From positions 1 to 17,964 of the forward strand of contig CALFXW010000080.1 of the NCBI GenBank assembly GCA_937957805.1: 17,964 bases of DNA, given 5' to 3'. Below, piece after piece: positions 14,643-17,964 of the stretch. The DNA comes from an uncultured Sphingopyxis sp. (lineage in GTDB: Bacteria; Pseudomonadota; Alphaproteobacteria; Sphingomonadales; Sphingomonadaceae). Below the pieces are notes generated by a model, which ran no database searches, was not told where the DNA came from, and saw only the letters and a program-made list of their open reading frames with translations. Position 1 is the first letter of the stretch. Each line of letters starts with the position of its first letter. The position numbers and the translations under genes are program-made.

Positions 14643-15545
14643 TGTGGTGGCGAACAGACCCATCTCGCGCATCGCGTGGACAGCCTCATGGTCGAGCGTG
14701 AAACTGGCGTCCTGCGCCGTATCCCGCGCGATGCGTATCAGCCGCGCGGCATAGGAACCTGCGACGCCGCCGCCCAAACTATCGACAATCTCGAGCGCAA
14801 CCTTCTCTGACAGGCCGAGCTTTACCAAGCGTGCGCGTAAAGCCGTCTCGTTGGCCTCTTCTTGAACGGATGAGTTGACACCAGCCTCGTAGAAGTCCAA
14901 ATTGATATTCGGTTCGGTGTCGCCTTCCAATGCAGGTGAGAACGACCTTTTGGCTTCCCCTTCGGCTACCGCCGAGGCGTCCGAACCCCGTAGTCTTTCG
15001 CCATATTTGTTCAAGCTGTAGTGAAACATACCGTCGTTGGCTTCACGCACGATCAGCACCACAGGCAATATCTTGTCCGTACTGGCATCGCGAAAATTGG
15101 CAGCATAACGATGTATCGCCTTCATTCCCGGTCGATTTGAAGGCTCGCTGCCAATCATCGACCCGCGCTCAATGATAGACGGAATGGCGCGTGCAACACG
15201 CAATAAATCCTCGCCTGCCCGCAGCGTCTTCTTGCGCCCAACGGAGTTGAAATGCACTGTCTTGCCATCAGCCGACTGGACAGTGGTGCCTACAATCCCA
15301 TCATACCAGCGTGAAACCCGAGTTCGCAGCACCGCAAATCCGGTGTTTCCGCTACCAAACTTGCCCCAATCGGAGGAATTGATGCTCACCGTAGGCAGGT
15401 CGTCAGCGCGACTGAACAAGCTCCCCTGATCGCGCTCAGCGGCAAACAGCCCGCCTTCCTGATCGCCAAGTCCTTGCTGCCCCCCGCGTCGGGCCATGCC
15501 CTGCTGTTGCCGCGCGTCCAGTTCCTCGCGCTCGCGCGCAGTCAT
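14643..15545 (-). pseudogene. polyvalent protein with LPD3-like and zincin-like domains, 3' truncated
   Basis: From the ATG at 15543-15545 about 300 codons look genuine. The N-terminal linker (about 1-50) is repetitive (EREELDARQQQG, LGDQEGGLFAAERDQ). Residues about 67-185 resemble the LPD3 domain of phage and conjugative-element polyvalent proteins, a BECR-type RNase-like fold: HFNSVGRKKTL, PGMKAIHRYAANF, VVLIVREANDGMFHYSL. After a linker, a metallopeptidase-like segment ends in LDHEAVHAMREMGLF, whose HEAVH (about 286-290) is a zincin HExxH motif. The rest of the zincin domain is missing: beyond about 14650 the frame only runs into antisense of the MFS gene. The ATG follows the preceding gene's stop by 12 bases. 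Known role of the class: effectors delivered with invading DNA. This copy is probably inactive. Confidence 0.65.
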
Positions 15546-15557
15546 GCCCTTGCGTGG

Positions 15558-16086
15558 CTACTCAGGCTGGTCAAACAAATCGGGGCGCGACTCTTTGGCA
15601 CTACCGCCCTCATCGTCCGTCTCCGGCTCCGTCTGGGCGGGGGCGCTGCCTTTTTCCAATTCGGTTTCTAGATCGTAAATCTCATCCACCAAACGGGCAA
15701 TCTCCCCGCCATCGTCAAACTGGTCGGTGCCCTTGCCTTCGAACTCGGACAGCGTGCGCTTGGCGCTCTCTATTTCGCTCTCGTGGAACCGGATACCATC
15801 TTCAAAGCTGGCGACCTTTGACGACATGGACTGCACCAGACCAACGGCGCTGGCCCCGACGGATACCTTGCTGAACTGCCCGCCGTTGCGCGCAAGATAC
15901 AGGTCGACGTCAACCGAACCGGAGAGCTTCTGGCGAATGATGCTGTCAAAACCAACTCAACACCGATGATCGCAGGGCCGATCACGTCTCGACCCTTGCG
16001 CATTTCGCGAATTTGGCCTATCTGATCTTGAGAGGTGAGCGCTGCAAAGCTCGCTTCCCCAATGCCCGAAAATCTGGGCGCTATCG
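15558..16086 (-). pseudogene. C-terminal fragment of a large polyvalent (helicase/methylase-type) protein, frameshifted
   Basis: Two overlapping frames on the minus strand join into one sensible sequence. The first ends RFSGIGEASFAALTSQDQIG...RKGRDVIGPAIIGVEL. The second continues FDSIIRQKLSGSVDVDLYLARNGG...SVGASAVGLVQSMSSKVASF, then a coiled coil (FHESEIESAKRTLSEFEGK) and an acidic tail ending DLFDQPE. Adding one base at the A run 15948-15951 restores the frame, so there is a -1 frameshift or a base-calling/assembly error. From memory, such ends close the very large strawberry-notch-like helicase/DNA-methylase proteins of alphaproteobacterial mobile elements; this could not be checked. The N-terminal bulk is absent: at about 16086 the similarity stops and plus-strand genes begin. 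Confidence 0.5.
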
Positions 16087-16173
16087 AACGATGGCCGAAC
16101 GACGCAGCGAGCGATCGTCCGGTGTGTCGGATGAGAGGCGCAATCCGTCGGCCGGCCTTTTTGAGGGCTGAAG

Positions 16174-16707
16174 ATGATGACGTTGATCCACGAAGCCACA
16201 CACCTGAACACCGGGGGCCAGCCTTTCCCCTCTGGCGCCCTTACCCGCGATAGGCTGGCATGGATCCAGCGGCGAGAGGCGAGCGCCACATTGGTGTCGC
16301 TCACAATGCAGTGCCGGGACCGCTATCATTATGCGCTGCGGCTCATCCATCCCGGCCGCCCCGTGCCGGAAGCTGGGCGCTTTCCGCCCAACGAGATCGT
16401 GGCCTGTCTGCTGCCTGCATGGGACCGGGTGTGCTGCTGGTATCGCGATGTCCTGTTCGACCCGCAGCTGGATTTGTTTATCTGTTAATGGCGCGGCGAA
16501 CTTGACCGCTGGTACCGCTTTGTCTGCAACCGCTGCGAAGCGGTGATCCTCGACCGGCCGGAGGAAGTGCGCAGCATCCTGATTGCCACCGGTGTTATGG
16601 CCGCAGACCCACCCCAGATATCCCACGCCATTGATGGCTTCCAAAGCCATTTGCTCGAAATAACCATGGAGAATGAACGCTATGCCCGATCAGCACAGGA
16701 TTTTTGA
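16174..16707 (+). pseudogene. conserved-looking hypothetical protein interrupted by in-frame TAA
   Basis: The ATG at 16174 (second ATG at 16177) is preceded by GAGGG and opens a 104-codon frame ending with LDLFIC and TAA (16486-16488). The same frame continues for 72 more codons without a break (WRGELDRWYRFVCNRCEAV..., then LEITMENERYA) to TGA at 16705-16707. The continuation has the same composition and a protein-like character (Trp/Tyr/Arg-rich, a CNRC pair), so I read this as one gene of about 176 codons carrying a nonsense change. It overlaps the start of the HD-domain gene. I recognise no domain. Possible alternatives are two short coupled genes, stop-codon readthrough or a sequencing error. 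The role is unknown. Confidence 0.5.
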
Positions 16708-17242
16708 GGCGCATGCGCTCCTCAAAGCGGCCAGCTTCGCCGCAGACCGCCACCGCCACCAACGGCGCAAGGACGCTGCGGCAACGCCCTATATCAATCA
16801 CCCGCTGACCGTCGCCGAAATACTGGCGGCAACCGACGTAACGGATGTTGACGTGCTCGCCGCTGCGCTGTTGCATGACACGGTCGAAGACACAGAAACC
16901 ACACTCGACGAGATTGCGGAGCGGTTCGGCCCGCGCGTCGCCGCTCTGGTTGCAGAAGTAACCGATGATCGCAGCCTGCCCAAGGCGGAGCGTAAGCGTC
17001 TCGAGGTGGCGCGCGTAGCCGGCAAGTCGAAGGGCGCGCGGCTCATCAAGGTCGCCGACAAAATCTCCAACTTGCGCGACATTGCCGACCACCCGCCGCA
17101 GTGGGATGCGGAACGCGTCGCCGCCTATCGCCAATTCGCGGCGGACATGATAGCGGGTGCACGCGGGCTCAACTCCGCACTCGATGTCTTGGCGGACGCC
17201 GAGCTGGCGCGCGCGGGGATGAGCGGGACAGTTGCGAGATAA
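16682..17242 (+). CDS. MESH1-like HD-domain (p)ppGpp hydrolase
   Basis: This 186-residue single-domain HD protein aligns by eye with human MESH1 and the SpoT hydrolase domain. Metal ligands are in place: His40 in TPYINHP, His65-Asp66 in LLHDTVEDT, and Asp126 in KVADKISNL. The catalytic Glu69-Asp70 pair and EVTDDRSLPKAERKR are also present. Family activity is hydrolysis of the 3' pyrophosphate of (p)ppGpp; some members act on NADPH. No synthetase, TGS or ACT domain is present, so it is a small alarmone hydrolase. I prefer the ATG at 16682 because GGAGA (16668-16672) is nine bases away; the ATG at 16673 would add three residues. It overlaps the interrupted gene before it, and the pair may form an operon. 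Confidence 0.85.
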   Translation: MPDQHRIFEAHALLKAASFAADRHRHQRRKDAAATPYINHPLTVAEILAATDVTDVDVLAAALLHDTVEDTETTLDEIAERFGPRVAALVAEVTDDRSLPKAERKRLEVARVAGKSKGARLIKVADKISNLRDIADHPPQWDAERVAAYRQFAADMIAGARGLNSALDVLADAELARAGMSGTVAR

Positions 17243-17299
17243 CGCGCAAGGGTTTTCAGCATTTCTAGGGATGTTGGCGACCGGCGCCAAACCGCGCGG

Positions 17300-17386
17300 T
17301 GGTGGACAGGGCTGGATTCGAACCAGCGTACGACAACGTCGGGCAGATTTACAGTCTGCTGCCTTTAACCACTCGGCCACCTGTCC
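17300..17386 (-). tRNA. tRNA-Tyr (GTA anticodon)
   Basis: On the minus strand the acceptor stem GGACAGG pairs with CCTGTCC. The D arm reads GGCCGAGTGGTTAAAGGC. The anticodon stem/loop has CTGTAAA with anticodon GTA, followed by a long variable arm and the T arm GGTTCGAATCC. An encoded CCA is at 17302-17300. The class II structure and the anticodon fix the identity as tyrosine. Its 3' end points towards the accessory segment. Confidence 0.97.
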
Positions 17387-17403
17387 CCTCGCGGGAAGGC
17401 GGT

Positions 17404-17432
17404 GCAATGGCGAATGCGGCCTTGCCTGTCAA
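17404..17432 (-). promoter_or_regulatory. putative tRNA-Tyr promoter
   Basis: On the minus strand a perfect -35 TTGACA (17432-17427) is followed after 17 bases by CATTGC (17409-17404), a weak -10. Transcription would start about ten bases upstream of the mature tRNA 5' end at 17386. Confidence 0.45.
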
Positions 17433-17457
17433 TCGCGCGCGTGGAAAAAGCGACGGC

Positions 17458-17838
17458 ATGAACAGAATAACACGCAACAATCGTAACGCCGCCCCACAAA
17501 GCGGCAAATTTGTCCGCCTTTGGGGTCGCCATGCGGTGACTGCAGCGATGACCAACCCAGCACGCACCATCCGCAAAATATGGGCGGTGCGGGAGGTTTT
17601 GGCCGAAATGCAGCTGCCGCCGGTGATACAGGTCAACCCATCGGGCAATGGTGACTTGGCAGCGCTGGTGCCGCCAGGCGCGCCGCACCAAGGTATAGTG
17701 GCAGAGGTGGAGCCGCTGGACGAACGCTGGATAGATGAATTCCTTGACCTGCCCGTGGACGACAGGCGACCGATCATCATCCTCGACCAAGTAACCGATC
17801 CGCAAAATGTCGGCGCGATCCTGCGGTCAGCCGCCGCG
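17458..17838 (+). CDS. rlmB: RNA 2'-O-methyltransferase, SpoU/TrmH family (RlmB-like), partial
   Basis: About 127 codons are present. The N-terminal substrate-binding domain has FVRLWGRHAVTAAM and GIVAEVEPL. The catalytic SPOUT domain then begins with the diagnostic IIILDQVTDPQNVGAILRSAAA (SpoU motif 1, with the conserved Asn and Arg). In relatives this is followed by FGAD and the knotted SAM-binding part. Here the family sequence stops right after SAAA at about 17838 and continues as RRKDAASR..., a reading of unrelated DNA. The enzyme methylates G2251 of 23S rRNA in E. coli. A GGAAA precedes the ATG at 17458. The truncation is probably an assembly chimera and not a mutation. Confidence 0.82.
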
Positions 17839-17937
17839 CGGCGGAAGGACGCGGCCAGCCGGTCCAGCATCGGCTGCAGGGCGCAGGGCCGAACATCGGG
17901 CTTTATGCCGGCAACGTCCAGGCGGGAAATATCGAGC
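17838..17937 (-). CDS. sensor histidine kinase fragment (chimeric end)
   Basis: Read on the minus strand from 17936 this encodes LDISRLDVAGIKPDVRP followed by CALQPMLDRLAASFRRAAADR. That matches the stretch between the HisKA dimerisation helix and the start of the ATPase domain in PAS-type/hybrid histidine kinases (pattern LLDISRLDAG...P...L..LL..L...F...A). It has no start, no catalytic domain and no natural join to rlmB; the switch lies in a GC-rich run (about 17832-17845). I take it as a piece of another locus or organism fused by a chimeric fragment. Confidence 0.65.
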
Positions 17938-17964
17938 AGATCGGAAGAGCGTCGTGTAGGGAAA
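17938..17964. other. Illumina TruSeq adapter sequence
   Basis: The last 27 bases start with AGATCGGAAGAGC and continue with GTCGTGTAGGGAAA. This is the standard Illumina TruSeq adapter read into at the end of a short insert. It is not genomic DNA. Confidence 0.98.

Noticed and set aside
14587..14648. Two hairpins as an integron attC-like site
   Set aside because: No GTTRRRY/RYYYAAC core sites and no integrase gene are visible; the hairpins are simple short inverted repeats.
16081..16650. 189-codon minus-strand open frame opposite the interrupted hypothetical gene
   Set aside because: The plus strand reads better in composition and flow, with a ribosome-binding site. The minus frame looks like a mirror shadow.
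1..17964. CRISPR array
   Set aside because: No series of regularly spaced direct repeats is visible on either strand, and no cas-like gene is present.

Overview
The window looks like a chromosomal contig from a sphingomonad-type alphaproteobacterium (order Sphingomonadales). This rests on protein similarity recalled from memory, on the tspO-ubiK-ybjN-proC neighbourhood and on an alphaproteobacterial LexA box of the GTTC-N7-GTTC type. No search was run. It was probably assembled from Illumina metagenomic or genomic reads: the last 27 bases are TruSeq adapter, and both ends look chimeric.

Layout. (1) 1-~232 is a very GC-rich piece that probably does not belong to this genome. It is joined in frame to the C-terminal end of a TspO/MBR-like gene. 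(2) 382-2006 is a plus-strand housekeeping run: ubiK, a YbjN-domain gene and proC. It is followed by a convergent MarR-type regulator, whose stop codon overlaps the proC stop, and by the divergent branched-chain aminotransferase ilvE. (3) tRNA-Gln(TTG) follows at 3809-3884. (4) 3922-9447, minus strand, is a complete SOS mutagenesis cassette, imuA-imuB-dnaE2 (imuC), with overlapping genes and a LexA box inside the imuA promoter. (5) Upstream of it on the same strand are a small membrane-anchored unknown protein and an S41/CtpA-like lipoprotein protease. (6) Divergent from the protease are a type-1 thiolase-like protein and an MFS transporter. Their genes overlap by ATGA, and a perfect palindrome GTTTACGTAAAC lies in front of the thiolase gene. 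(7) 14545-17242 is accessory DNA: two decayed minus-strand polyvalent-protein genes of the kind carried by phages and conjugative elements, a plus-strand conserved-looking ORF broken by an in-frame TAA, and a MESH1-like (p)ppGpp hydrolase gene. It lies against the 3' end of tRNA-Tyr(GTA). (8) The start of rlmB (23S rRNA 2'-O-methyltransferase family) breaks off at about 17838 into a minus-strand histidine-kinase fragment, then adapter.

How it works together. ImuA, ImuB and DnaE2 form the translesion mutasome, expressed when LexA is cleaved after DNA damage. The thiolase/MFS pair looks like an uptake-and-catabolism unit for an acyl or carboxylate substrate. The 14.5-17.2 kb segment is best read as a degraded mobile-element remnant. 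I see no fully convincing new system; the least ordinary material is that remnant and the possibly leaderless, LexA-embedded imuA promoter. The end sequences should be trimmed before biological interpretation.
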